DNA of 64,000 nucleotides from assembly GCA_019095985.1 (NCBI GenBank), contig CM032659.1, positions 4,040,688 through 4,104,687 on the forward strand. The letters run 5' to 3'. Each line of letters opens with the position of its first letter. Position 1 is the first letter of the stretch. The notes beneath the pieces were generated by a model. It did not search any database. It saw only the letters and a program-made list of their open reading frames with translations, and was not told the DNA's origin. The stretch is from Streblospio benedicti. Taxonomy: Eukaryota; Annelida; Polychaeta; Spionida; Spionidae. Shown here piece after piece: positions 48,572-59,422 of this stretch. The position numbers were made by a program, and so were the translations under genes.

Positions 48572-49639
48572 TTATCTCTTCTTTGTCATTTTTGTGCATT
48601 TGATGCCCAGACCATTCTTTCTAACATCAGCTCTTCTGTTCTTGAACCAGATCTTTAGTGCCTCAACTTTTATATTTACATCCTTACTGATTTCTTCCAG
48701 ATGATCATCTTTTTGGTGTAGGGTAATCTTGGAATATGTTAAGAAGGATCTTTTGTTGGGCTTCAGTGTATTTGGTCCTGTTTCTTTTGCTCGGGGTTTT
48801 CTCTTTCTGAGGCTTTCTTTCCAGATCTGGCTATTCGGTTTTTTGTACCAGATTTTGACTTGATCAGGCTTCATTCCAAGAGACTGCGCAATTTCCTCAC
48901 ATCTCTCAACTGATGGGTTTTTGTTCTCACCGTAAATTACAATGAGTGACTGCAGCTGATAATCGCTGAAGTCAGTTCTGGTTGATTTGTGAACTTTTAC
49001 AGGTGATTTTGAGCGAACAAGATCTGCTTGTTGTTGAATTATTGGTGTAGTTGCGAGCAATGGGGCAGGATTTTGTGCATGTGACATGACTGGTTGTACT
49101 CCATATTGTGTTTGATGATCAAGAGGATTTTGCATTTGATTTACGGACACTTGCTTTTCAGAGATATTATTCTTACTAAAGTCATAGACATTCTGTTGGA
49201 ACAGATGGTAAAGCTATGTTCATTAACAGAATTCTTGATTATAAAATGTAGCATTTTGCCCATCATGATTTGGCTTATCAAAACTGGAAACATTTTGGAC
49301 AAATGATTTCTGAGCATAATAATCTCCATTTGTATATTGCTGGTTATGAAGTGCAGCATTTGGCGTATCAACTTGTTGATTATTTAACATAAAATCCTTT
49401 TGATGAGCAAAGCTGCTGTTGTGTGCAGATCCTGGCTGTGAAGGTCCACAGAATCCACCCACATCGGCCTGCTGCTCATACATTTGGCCGCCAAATCTGG
49501 TATCATTGACATTTCCAGAATCATATCCATGATACTGACTGTATCCTACTGCATGCTGTGGATGAGAAGGATGAACATCACTGTATCCATGGTGACCATG
49601 ATTTTGCTGGAAGTTGACGTCTGCCCCTGATCCAGGCAT
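48572..49639 (-). pseudogene. Two-homeodomain protein gene, interrupted by stops
   Basis: Two open parts lie in one frame. The first, from ATG 49,639, is about 138 residues, rich in Gln, His, Tyr and Asn (MPGSGADVNFQQNHGHHGY...). It ends in TAA, TGA and TAG within four codons (49,225-49,214). The frame then reopens (LYHLFQQNVYDFSKNNISEK) and runs to 48,572. In the second part, numbered from 49,150, homeodomain 1 spans residues 54-113 (IAQSLGMKPDQVKIWYKKP): W48 is kept but Asn51 is Lys, followed by Pro, so DNA contact looks lost. Homeodomain 2 spans 121-180 (IKVEALKIWFKNRRADVRKN): W48, F49, N51 and R53 are intact. Homeodomain proteins are nuclear transcription factors; paired homeodomains recall DUX-type genes, but I do not claim orthology. 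No intron of usable phase removes the stops, so a pseudogene or sequence error is likelier than splicing. Confidence 0.75.
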
Positions 49640-50140
49640 GTTGTAGAAACATTGTACTTTTGGGAACACGGCAGCAGGGGCTGTAGTTTTTTTATTATTA
49701 TGCTTGCAGCCATTTGAGGGCGGGGTCTACAAAATACTGATCAAATCCCTGATTAAATCTTAGCCTGACATTTACATTGCTGTTGTGTTTTGGTTGGTGT
49801 CACAGGCTGTTTGTTTGTGGGTCATAAGTTAGCCTTTTCATGACGATGTACGCAAATATCCCAGTGGCTAATGTCGTATATATCCCACATGTGGCTTGGT
49901 ACAGGCCCCTTTCCGCGCAAACAAGATCCTAGCGCAGTGCCCCGTGGGTCGCACGGCCATCATCATGATCCTCAGCGGCCTTTTCATCACTGTCTCCGTT
50001 TTTCCAATCTTGTCACCATCATCGTTAGCGTTGCCGTTTACCATGAACCTTTTAATGAATTAGGATGGAAAAAAATCAAATCAAATTTTGTCATATGTGG
50101 TATAATGTATATATATGGTATATGTGGTATAATAAACAAT
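49640..50140. other. Upstream region of the homeobox relic
   Basis: No TATA box at a convincing distance. A repeated ATATATGGTATATGTGGTATAAT stretch precedes the LINE at about 50,095-50,130. Confidence 0.3.
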
Positions 50141-50144
50141 TGGG

Positions 50145-50680
50145 ATCCCAGACACTGAGGTACTCACTCGTGCTGACCTGCCCAGCATCTACACCGTCTC
50201 TGATGCAGTCCCAGCTTCGCTGGGCACGTGGCTTCGGTCGCATGTCAGACCACAGGCTTCCAAAGAAACTTTTTGTTTGGCGAGCTACAGAATGGCAAAG
50301 CGTTCTCAAGGTGGACAAAGGGAAGGCGCTTCATCGACACCTCAAAGCCTCGAAAAAACCCTTCAAAAATTGATCAACAACATGGGAGCAGTCAGCGGAA
50401 GACAGAGGAAAGTGGAGATCAACTGTCCACCAGGGTGCCAAATCATGTGAGGCAAACAGGACGGCAGCAGCTGAAACGCGACGGCAAGCCAAAAAGAACA
50501 GAGCTGCCAACTCTGCAACAGTTGCCACCATTCCCCGTCCCTCACTGCCCGAGACTCTTCCGTGCACGAATCGGCCTGACCAGCCACCTGCGCACCCACA
50601 GAAACCCGATGTCATACCCCTAGGGTGGATGATAGATGGTCCTCGTCGTATCGACGGACGAACAACAATAAACAATTGAA
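50145..50680 (+). mobile_element. LINE 3' fragment with C-terminal zinc-finger motif
   Basis: Pieces read TRADLPSIYTV, then QLRWARGFGRMSDHRLPKKL, and in a later frame CPRLFRARIGLTSHLRTHR. The last, with LRWxGHV-type and DNRLPK-type blocks before it, is the characteristic end of a widespread animal LINE family whose ORF2 terminates in a C2H2-like finger. At least three frame changes. 5' truncated at about 50,145; the 3' end near 50,680 is followed by AACAACAATAAAC. Confidence 0.85.
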
Positions 50681-51088
50681 CAGTAATGCGGATTACATCG
50701 TTCTCTGTTTTGTTTGATTGTATGCTTGCACCTTGTAAATTGGTGAGTTCAATATGTACGAGGGAACTGAAAACCCAGAATCGCTACATTGCAAATTACG
50801 TGCATTTGGCTTTGTATAACATAAATATAATATGATATAAACGACAGTGGCCATTAGTATAGTCACTTTGCATTTTTACAAACAGAGCTTGATTTGGCTG
50901 ATAATATAAAATTGTCATATATTAAAGAAATGTTTACTTGTAACTTAATCCCATGATTTGCAAGTGGAATGTGAAATATATACACATTTCTTCTCTATTG
51001 ACATACTTTTAATTTATGTTCATGCTGCATAATTTATATTTGATTATAAGCCGAAAGTGCGACCCAATTATTTAGGACAATATTGGTG

Positions 51089-51118
51089 GCGGGCATATAT
51101 GGAGAAATATATGCCCGC
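51089..51118. repeat. Perfect 12-base hairpin
   Basis: GCGGGCATATAT and ATATATGCCCGC surround a 6-base loop (GGAGAA). It lies about 630 bases upstream of the LicD-like start. GC-rich stem bases in AT-rich flanks make it stand out. Confidence 0.7.
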
Positions 51119-51747
51119 TGATTTCAACCCAAGCCAATCAAAACGTAGGGGTTAGAGGTGTGTCACAGAGCGAGTGATGTGGAATCGGATGTCATGACCT
51201 CGTCGACACTGCGACGCATTAACTGATCACATAAGGTATTTCAGACCTACACAATAAGGGATTATAGTATGAGTGAGTTGAATGTGAGCCATACCATATG
51301 CTACCCTCCCTCCTCTGAAATACATTACCAAGCACAGCGCAGGGTTCAATATATGTTGACCTGAAACTGACGCCATGTGAAAATCTTGCTAACTCTACGT
51401 AGGAGGGGGAAGATTTGAATCGACTTGTAAATGCCAGTGGTTGATTTCACTGTGTTTACAGACTTAAAGAGTAAACACTGGCACGTTCCTAAGTGCAATG
51501 CTAACTCCTTTTGCTATTTGGCCATATACTTGGGCATGTGTACAAATATTAGATGTCAATCATAAAAACTAGGTATGTAGGCTTTTCGTGTGCAAGACCA
51601 AATTAGGACAAATGTCTCATTACTTTAGTGAGATATTTTTCTTGTGAGTCATACGGATTGAGGATTTGGGGATTGTGTTGCTATGGACAAAGGGATATAC
51701 AGTTTATAATTTATTTGCTTTTGAGTTCACATAGAACACTTCTCGGT
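51119..51747. other. Upstream region of the LicD-like relic
   Basis: No coding signal. CCAAT occurs at about 51,135 (AAGCCAATCAAAA). No clear TATA box. Confidence 0.3.
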
Positions 51748-52993
51748 ATGAATAACTACAAACTGGTCGTGGCACTGTTTGTATTTGGCGTAACCTCTCT
51801 AGTGATTTACACAAAGCAGCAAGTCTGGATGTATAATTACTATCAAGTCTCCCCCGGCAAGTTGAAGGATGCTCTGGATTTCAATCTGAATGAGAAAGGC
51901 ACCAGCAATGAAGGCAGTGATACATCGTTTGCACAAACCAAAGGATATTCGCGTAAGGTGATACATAGATCATCACCTGAGAATAGCACATCTTCGTTTA
52001 GTGACATGCATATATCATCGACATCTAACAGAGGAGATTCTGCCATTAGACAAAAGGGTACTAGAAATCTGTCTATGTCTTCTAAACCAGCACCGACAGA
52101 GCGACAAGCACCCATGCTAACCTCCGCCGTGGACCTAGCTAATATCCAGCCGCATATACCCTTTTGGACCATGCTCCATTTCCCAGAAAACTCAACAGAA
52201 CTATGCGATAACTGATAGGTTTTCTAGACCGCGCACACGTTCTTCAAAAAGCATGACATCCAATGGGTAATTGGCTACGGCACTCTGCTGGGCTGGCCTA
52301 CATGAGCCACAACATTCTGCCCTGGGATGACGACCTTGACATTGTCGTCTGGCACAATGACCTTCTCAGACTCATCACTCTCAGGCGTGAGCTGAGAGAA
52401 GAACAAGACATAGGACTCTACGCTTTCCACACCTGCCACCGAAGCCCAAAGCTGCAAATACTAGTAAACGGGCGCGATTTTTACCGCGTGTCAAAGCATC
52501 AAAAAATCAAACTGTTCAAAGGCGTGTACAAGGCAGGCACGTACAGAGTTGGCCAATGGACGTGGCCCTTCGTGGACGCGATCTCCTACTCGCATAACGC
52601 CTCCCACGCGTCGATTAACAACTTCGACGTCTTGCACGTCGTACGTCGTGAGGAGTTCTTTCCGCTGGTAGACAGACCTTAGGATAGTCTTCGTACCATC
52701 ACCTTATAACCCAGTGGCAGTTGTCGGGGCAATCTATAAGAACACGTTTGTCACGGGGAGTTTTAAGTGTAGGAGCTCCAACCGGGGACCACGTGAGGAG
52801 AATTCAAGTGCGACAACGTTCGATTGGGTGCGCTGCTTTGGCAGAGTACTACCCGTTTGTGAAGAGGACGAGGGTGGGGGGTGGTGGTGTTCTAGAGGAG
52901 CTGTGTGTAGGCAAGGAGTGCTATTATTGTATGGTATTGAAACAGCCTTATCAAGCCGACTGGCAACCGTCGCCTTACCAGTTAAACTGGTAA
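51748..52993 (+). pseudogene. LicD/fukutin-family nucleotidyltransferase-like gene, frame-broken
   Basis: The family transfers phosphocholine or sugar-phosphate groups; animal members are Golgi type II membrane proteins. From ATG 51,748 the product starts MNNYKLVVALFVFGVTSLVI, a signal anchor, followed by a Ser/Thr-rich stem of about 110 residues and the entry motif IPFWTMLHFPENSTELCD. The core follows in other frames: HDIQWVIGYGTLLGW (about 52,249-52,293), then NILPWDDDLDIVVW (52,311-52,352) with the catalytic Asp cluster, RPxx...VFVPSPYNPVAVV (about 52,690-52,740), and a Tyr/Cys-rich end. Frame changes fall near 52,210, 52,240, 52,300, 52,680 and 52,800. Each motif is well kept and there are no introns, so this is a young retrocopy-like pseudogene, an inactivated single-exon gene, or a real gene with sequence errors. 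Confidence 0.8.
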
Positions 52994-53046
52994 CAGTCTG
53001 TTAAATTGGTGTGTGAAATACACGGTTGTCTGTATAATGTAGATTT

Positions 53047-53215
53047 GCAGCAGAACCTCAAATTAACACTATCTTAGTTAAGCGACCGGATTTGTCTTAA
53101 GACCATTCTTCTTAGCCCCAAGCCTTGATCAAGAGACCAGGTATTTGGTGAATCTGAACATGCAAACCACTCCAGTTCAGTCTTCCGGCGGTCTTAAAAA
53201 AGATGTTCTGCTGTA
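53047..53215 (+). mobile_element. MITE, CAGTAGAACC family
   Basis: CAGCAGAACCTCAAATTAAC to AAGATGTTCTGCTGTA. Just downstream of the LicD-like relic; first copy after a gap of about 22 kb. Confidence 0.7.
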
Positions 53216-54504
53216 TTTCTGTCCATTACATTATGAGATTGGAGTGCAGTGTGATTCATATGATTATCATATCGTCATAGGCAGATCCAGGGGGCATGCC
53301 ATCACCAGCCCCAAATACCTTGTTCTCGTAGGATTTGGGGGATTTTCGCTATCAATAGCGTGTATGAAACTCATGAGATCCCTTCAGTACTCCCGTTGTA
53401 TGAAAACCTAGACCTGCCAGTGATTTCGTAGCATTTAAGTTATAACTTAATTAATTAATTAGCTGCCATTATGTAGTATTGTGTGCATTCATACTATCAT
53501 ATAGTATGTAGGATATTTTCACGTGCATGAAATGCAATTCAATGTGTTGTATCGATTGATACAATTAGACGCATTATTGAATCTGTTCGATTGTGATGAA
53601 AATAACAGGAACTTTTCAAAGCTTCCCGTGGGGTCTGTGCACTCAAACAATCTATTTCCCCAGCAAACTGAGGTTTTTTAAAAATCTTGATATCTTCTTA
53701 ATTGATCTAATTGATTTCCCCCCTGTCTTTCTGCACAACCGTCTCCTTAAGGGTTTGAATCTCACGCTTCAGTTTATTAGTCATTATTATTGTTCAGTTC
53801 AGTCAATATTTACATCTGCGGTGAACCAATTGTATAATCAAAATATACACGCGTGACAAATTGTATAATTAAAATATATTTATTTTACATGGTTATGTAG
53901 TATTATGATCACATTCATACGCTGATTTCATAATTCGTATTATATTAGTTATGGTTTATTTCACTAGAATACAAAATATTAAAAGGTTGAATACATACTT
54001 AAGACACATAATGCAAACAGTGGAAAAAGACCTATCTGTACAATTGCTAATTACTTATTTAAAAAAGGGATGCATTATGATTTTATAGTTTTCAATGTAT
54101 CTATAAGATTAATGATACATAAAATTAATATAAAGTATATATATCAATAAAATACACAACCAAACATTGTTTTACAACAAACCATCCTGCGTTACCTGGA
54201 CTGCAAAAACTCCATCATAGCTGTAGATATCTTACAACAAAAGGGTAATATTCCCAGATAGCCAAGTGCTATATGTTCAAAAATATGATTGACAGGAAAT
54301 TAAACTAAAACTACAAGAAATAATAATAAAACGTGCACATCACAACATAAACTTAATTCCCATACATCAACACTCCGTATCCATCAAATCCACTAAGAAT
54401 CCTAGTATTCTGGCAGTAGTTCTATAAACATCTCTATATAAATTTGTTCACTCAGTTTCTTTCATACATGTACCTCAGAGACATGTACTGTACTTAAGTT
54501 AAGA
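53216..54504. other. AT-rich, no gene seen
   Basis: AATTGTATAAT-AAAATATA is duplicated at 53,828 and 53,861. The right part may hold the 3' untranslated region of the gene ending at 54,505 (minus strand). Confidence 0.35.
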
Positions 54505-55358
54505 TCACACAATTTTGACTTCCAAATTCTCTCTGCCAGAGCTAACCCTACTTCCGGTTTTCAAAATGCCCTTTAACGGCGGTTTACCGCCATCAACTTT
54601 CTCAGTCTCTGTATTCTTCTCCTTTTTCCTTTCTCTTGATGCAGACTGGTTGCGTACCCTAACCGTCCTGCCGTCTACCTTGTCTTCAAAGCCACTTTGG
54701 ACAGCTGTTTGATGCTCTGCTTGTACATTTTGAATATCTACAGCCTCCAAGTTGGGAGAGACCATAACTTTGTCAACATAGAATTGTGTATCCGCAAACT
54801 CGTCCGTTTGTTGACTCGCATATTGGCCGGGATCTCCATAGTACCATTGCCCTTGGTCAGCAGCATATTGCCCTTGGTTTGGAGCATAATACTGACCTTG
54901 CTCATCAGAATAATACTGCTCTTGCTCCGTAGAATAATACGGAACCATGCCACCATAGTATTGATCTTGCTGCTGGGAGGCATAAACCTGCCCAGTCTCA
55001 TAGGAATAGCCTGGATACTGTTCTGCATAGATTCCAGCTTGGGTAACACTCTCTGCTCCCTGATTGTGCAGCACACTTTCTCCACCAGTTGCCTTCTTTT
55101 GATGGTCAGCACCACTCGGGCCGGCGTCTGTGCTGACCATCTGCTGATCGCCTGTGGTCTCCTGAAGCGCTATTCGAGCGGGCGCCGCTTCCCGCTCCAT
55201 CCCGTGTCGTCTCTGGCGGCCCTGCGGAGGATCCACGGTGGCCGAGGCTGCTGGAGCGCGGCCTGTGACTCCCCCGGTGAGCAGGAGGAGGTGGAGGAGG
55301 AGGCAGAGCCTGGATCTCTGCGGCTTGGCTGTTGGGGGAGCCGCTCCATGTGCTGGAC
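54505..55358 (-). CDS. Last exon: cytoplasmic tail of a single-pass membrane protein
   Basis: The frame ending at 54,505 runs over 280 codons. After a Pro/Arg-rich, GC-rich start, the clear part reads SVTQAGIYAEQYPGYSYETG, then a Tyr/Gln/Gly-rich repeat region (QGQYYAPNQGQYAADQGQWY) and a basic end KPPLKGILKTGSRVSSGREN with the C-terminus LEVKIV, which could bind a PDZ domain. The presumed acceptor CTTCCACACCAG at 55,359 leaves the exon in phase 1, but the exon at 56,397 leaves in phase 2. So either another acceptor is used (several AG sites lie in the GC-rich part), or an indel separates the two. All three frames are open from 55,358 to about 55,180, so the junction cannot be settled here. 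Confidence 0.65.
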
Positions 55359-55566
55359 CTGGTGTGGAAGTCGAAAGGTTAGATCGAAATGCTTTGGCCA
55401 ATAGAATACCATCTTGCCATAGCAAGGTATCATCTATCAAATGGTATAGATAGATGGGATCTAATGATCACCTTCTCGGGATAAAATGTAGAATACAGAT
55501 GTGGATATGAATGTCATGCCACGTCAAAGTAGAGTTTTGCACTGATGAGTGCAGAGATGTTATAAG

Positions 55567-55946
55567 TAGAGATGTCAAGATAATTCAATGCTTCAAAGCA
55601 TCGGCCCTTTCAGTGAAGCTTCGAATCATGAAACAGAAATCGAATACTTCGTTATATACTTATACCTGCCAATGATTTATATAACTCATGACAATCTTAT
55701 CATTTAGGCATTATATTTTTCAATGGCAGTCTAACTTTCTAAATGTAACTATCACGTGTACACCATAATAGATATCATCATTTTGTCTTTCTTCTTACAA
55801 TATCGTCTTGACTTAACTCCTATCTGCATTAATAAGTTCAACAGAATGTCCCGCCCCTTTCACTTGAAGCTTTGAAGCATTGAAGCTTTCGCCCCCAAAA
55901 CGGCTGTAGCTTTGAATATGAGAATAGGAAGCAATTGACACCTCTA
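55567..55946. mobile_element. Non-autonomous hAT-type element, 380 bases
   Basis: Inverted ends TAGAGATGTCAA and TTGACACCTCTA differ at one base, and the flanks carry an identical 8-base target duplication GTTATAAG (55,559-55,566 and 55,947-55,954), the hallmark of hAT transposition. Interior repeats of GCTTCAAAGC-like palindromes, no ORF. It lies in the last intron of the membrane-protein gene. Confidence 0.85.
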
Positions 55947-56354
55947 GTTATAAGTGTACTTTATTCTCAAGAAAACCCTCACTTCCGTTTCCTGGCTGTG
56001 CGGGTCTAGCAGTGACAACAAACGCACGTGTGCCGTATTGAATATAAACAACGGAAAAGCAGCGTTTGGCGTATAGTGATTCACGTGATTTGTTTGGCAA
56101 GAAAGGTATTTGCGTCGGGTATTTTAAAGCCCCAGGAAACGTTCATTAGCAGCCTCTGCTCTAACACCTGTCCAGTGTGTTATACAATGATACATATACA
56201 ACGTATGTCAATTCACAACTAACAAAATATAGCAACTTTAAGCACAGAAATATCACGTCAAAAACGACCACTTTCCCGTGCATTTATATGATCACGTGTC
56301 AATGTTATCACCTCACGGTGGAGTGATCACATGCCGTATGACGCGGGGGTTTCA

Positions 56355-56396
56355 TTGAGAATAGGGTGAAATTGACACCTCTAGTTATAAGTGTAC
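56355..56396. repeat. Duplicate of the hAT right end plus its flank
   Basis: GAGAATAGG, AATTGACACCTCTA and GTTATAAGTGTAC match 55,918-55,960 in order, including the target-site copy and host flank beyond it. So this is a copied locus fragment, not an independent insertion. It stops exactly at the exon end at 56,397 and supplies the first bases of the intron. Confidence 0.75.
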
Positions 56397-56551
56397 CTTG
56401 CTGAGGTGCCGGCGCTGGTGTCCTCCAGCAGTAGCGGGCGGCGCTGGTGTGTGCCGCCGTGCCGCGCCGCCGCCGCCGCCATGCCGCGGTACCGGTTCTC
56501 ACGGCTCTCGCCGCCCCGCCGGTGTCTGTACGGCCGCAGCAACGCTTGCAT
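56397..56551 (-). CDS. Exon: juxtamembrane cytoplasmic segment
   Basis: Acceptor TTTACCTCTGCAG, phase 0 in; donor GCAAG|GTACACTT, phase 2 out. The 51 codons are basic (MQALLRPYRHRRGGESREN, then RYRGMAAAAARHGG and QRRPLLLEDTSAGTSA), as expected just inside the membrane after the span in the previous exon. CpG-rich. The donor's intron side lies in a duplicated hAT-end fragment, so the original exon may have been longer. Confidence 0.65.
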
Positions 56552-56981
56552 CTGCAGAGGTAAAGTAAATTAAATTAAATGTGGTGGTTTATAGTCATGA
56601 TACTAGTGCTGTCACAATTTTACATTTTACACCAGGCCTGGGGCATCTTTGTCCTTTCAACTCCCTGGGAAGCGTAAATGGTAGCATTGGCCGAGTCAGC
56701 GTTATAGAAGTGATGGGACAATCAGGAATCTTATGTTTTTTTTCAGGGCAGCCACTATAATACGAACGTTTTCTTGTGTGTTTTTTCGCTGGAGTCTTCA
56801 TAAAAAGTCAATAGGCACATATTGATACCACTTAAGGTCGGTGGATGGTCTTTATTGGAACCTAGTCTATAGGCTAAGGAAATGGTTACATATTCAAAGT
56901 GCAAGTTAAGTTGACTGTATGTTTATTTGGCTATCTGCTAGTGAAATGGTAAATTACAGAGAATTGTGATGGTGTTCGTAC

Positions 56982-57121
56982 CTTGGCCTTGAAGCCGGGT
57001 CGAGCGCGATAGAGGATGATGAAGACGATGGCCGTGAGGAAGAGTAGCATCAGCACCACGATGCCCACGATACCGATCAGCGGCACCGTCATCCTGCTGC
57101 TGCTGCTGCTGCTGCTGCTGA

Positions 57122-57173
<52 letters not shown>

Positions 57174-57232
57174 ACTGCTGTTACTGCTGTTACTGCTGTT
57201 ACTGCTGTTGCTGCTGCCACCAGAAACCGCTG
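56982..57232 (-). CDS. Exon: Ser/Asn-rich stalk and transmembrane helix
   Basis: Acceptor CTATTCTGCAG, phase 1 in; donor GCCAAG|GTACGA, phase 0 out, which fits the exon at 56,397-56,551. It encodes AAAVSGG, then repeated NSS sequons and a long Ser run (from a CTG/CAG-type repeat), then the membrane span VPLIGIVGIVVLMLLFLTAI followed by VFIILY and the stop-transfer RARPGFKAK. The stalk is probably heavily glycosylated. The repeat tract suggests length variation between individuals. Upstream (extracellular) exons are not found in the window; they may lie beyond its right edge. The family is not recognised. Confidence 0.7.
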
Positions 57233-58298
57233 CTGCAGAATAGAATGTTGCTATTTGTTAAAATCTTTGGGTAAATTATTATATTTTGTACTTTAAACAA
57301 ACAATACTCACCTTTTGTTCCTTGTCAACAAAACGGTTTCTATAACAATGGCAGAGTATTAGTCCACAAGATCTTGAAATCATCTATCTTTATTGTGCTG
57401 CTTCTGCTGCTCCTGCTTCTGCTGCGGCTCCTGCTGCTGCTGCTGCTTCTACTACCCTCATTTTGACTAGAGCTGACCTTTGACCTACTACTGGTCACAG
57501 TTGATCTTCAGTTGGCACGACATCACCCACGTGGTAGGACCCACCCGGATCAACCGTAGCTTGTAGATGGGGCGTGACATAGGATAGTGGATGTTGGCAT
57601 GACACACCCATAAATAGTGGGACGTGGAACATGGCAATTTCCTCATTTTTTGTCGCGTTTTTGTCCCATTTTTAGGATTTTGGACACATTTTACATGTGT
57701 CTTTTGAGTGTGATAAAATTGTGTGTCAACAATGTGTTTTTGACACAAATCATTTTCATAGTGGAACGTGGAACATGAAAAATCATTGTGGAGCATGGAT
57801 ATTATGTGTCTAAATATAGTGGAACATGGACCTCATGACTCGTGTGTCACCCTCCTCATTGCTATTTGGATGTATCAGGGAAACGTCTACAAGCCCGGTA
57901 AGAACCATGGTGCTGAGAAAAGAAGGTGCATTCAATGACAAAATTAGAATTCACAAGTAATATCCCTGCTCATTGTTGCTTCTAGGCCATTACAATTTGG
58001 ACCAGAGTTTTGAAACAATCGTGCTTGCTCTTGGTACCTAAAGATAGAGGTAGAATCAAAATGATCTTACGCCAGTATATTTTGTTCTATTGCTTCTGCT
58101 TCTGTGACTGAATGGATGGGGACTTGGACTAATTCTATTCCCAGTTGCGTGCGTGTGGGTGTTGAGCAAACACTTTTGTCTAACAGATTGCACACTGCTC
58201 TGTGGCGCCTACATGTATACCCTTGATTGTTAATAAGAACATCGTGGCCTACATTTGTTTATATAGTTTAAATTTAGAATGATTATCATTATTGGGTG
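57233..58298. other. Probable intron; no exon supported
   Basis: A second CTG/CTT-type repeat at 57,399-57,447 encodes Ser/Arg on the minus strand and could be a lost or alternative stalk exon. GTGGAACGTGGAACATG-type words repeat at 57,620, 57,760 and 57,820. Confidence 0.35.
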
Positions 58299-58460
58299 TA
58301 GCGTCTAATTAGGACCACATCTATAAAGTGACCACCTCTCTGATAAGACCATTTTTTATGATCCATAAAGATACTGACACAAACATCCATAGATAAAACA
58401 CGACTTTAATGAAGCCACTAGAACCCGGTCCCACTGATGGCACTAATAAAAAACTACAAG
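58299..58460 (+). mobile_element. MITE, CAGTAGAACC family, diverged
   Basis: TTAGGACCACATCTATAAAGTGACCACCTCTC and related blocks; terminal repeats eroded. Confidence 0.45.
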
Positions 58461-59307
58461 TACTCTACTCTCAAATACTGCTGATAAGTCAGTCAACCAG
58501 CATGTTATCATAACCCCAGAGACAAAAGACGCAAATCCGTTTGCAGACAGGTATACAACACTTGAAAAAGGCATGAATAACGTTCTTTCAGACAGCACCA
58601 AGCAATATAGGTAATAAAGCATGATTACTACACCTGAATGTTAATCCAAGCCTTGCCCCCAAGGCAAACCACGGCGGGCTCTCGAGGATATTGTAAACTT
58701 GTCAATCCGGGTATGTTTATTTGGACATTGAATGTGAATGTCCTACCATAGATTCATTGCCTGCAATATACTGCAGCTATCGTCTTAAGTATGTGTCTGA
58801 TAAAGATGTATCTCACGTTTATTAATAGCAGTCTAATGTTTTGATTTTGATAACGCATGGCCAGTGTATACAAAAACTACAACAGGTTTATCACACTATT
58901 AAAAGCAGCTCTAAAGTGTAACGTATTTGTTGATTACTTTGTTTTGCAATTACTACCTGTCACCATTTACGAGTCAATGCTCTATTTTTTTCCGGTGTTG
59001 TGTTTTTGATATTTTGATATGGCAATACCATATTCAAACCCGAATAACAATTTACATGTACAAACAAATAGTTTTTCTTTTCATACATTGCATTTCAAAA
59101 TGAGGCTTGGTGGTACTAATACTCAGAAAGTGACCGAATTTCGCAAACGCCTACAAAGTAACCAAGTTGCCGAAACACAATGCAAACTCAATATTCTAAA
59201 AATAACCTGCAACCCCCGCATCTTCACCAATTCGGGGTTCTAGCTACATAACCAGAGAGAAACGAATGATATATGATACGTTGTTGTGGCAAGATGATAT
59301 TTACCTA
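58461..59307. other. Non-coding, nothing recognised
   Basis: One 74-codon frame (59,019-59,243) has an ATG but no domain or splice support. Confidence 0.35.
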
Positions 59308-59422
59308 ACCATACCAATATGCCTTTACAAATAATTTAACCACTTCTATCGGCTATATCCACTTGTTGCACCCGAGGTTACACTTGTGTGACATATTATT
59401 TGTAACGGCATATTGGAATGGT
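59308..59422. mobile_element. Foldback element, 28-base arms
   Basis: ACCATACCAATATGCC (59,308 on) and GGCATATTGGAATGGT (to 59,422) are inverted with two differences over 28 bases. The loop also contains paired CACTTGT words. Non-coding. Confidence 0.65.

Noticed and set aside
49188-49225. A 35-base intron (GT...CCAACAG) removing the stops in the homeobox gene
   Set aside because: Far below normal intron size, and the joined codon is itself a stop.
57312-57339. 28-base mini-exon with a good donor (GTGAGTATT) upstream of the membrane-span exon
   Set aside because: The next exon needs phase 1 from it. The only incoming phase that gives this has an in-frame stop.
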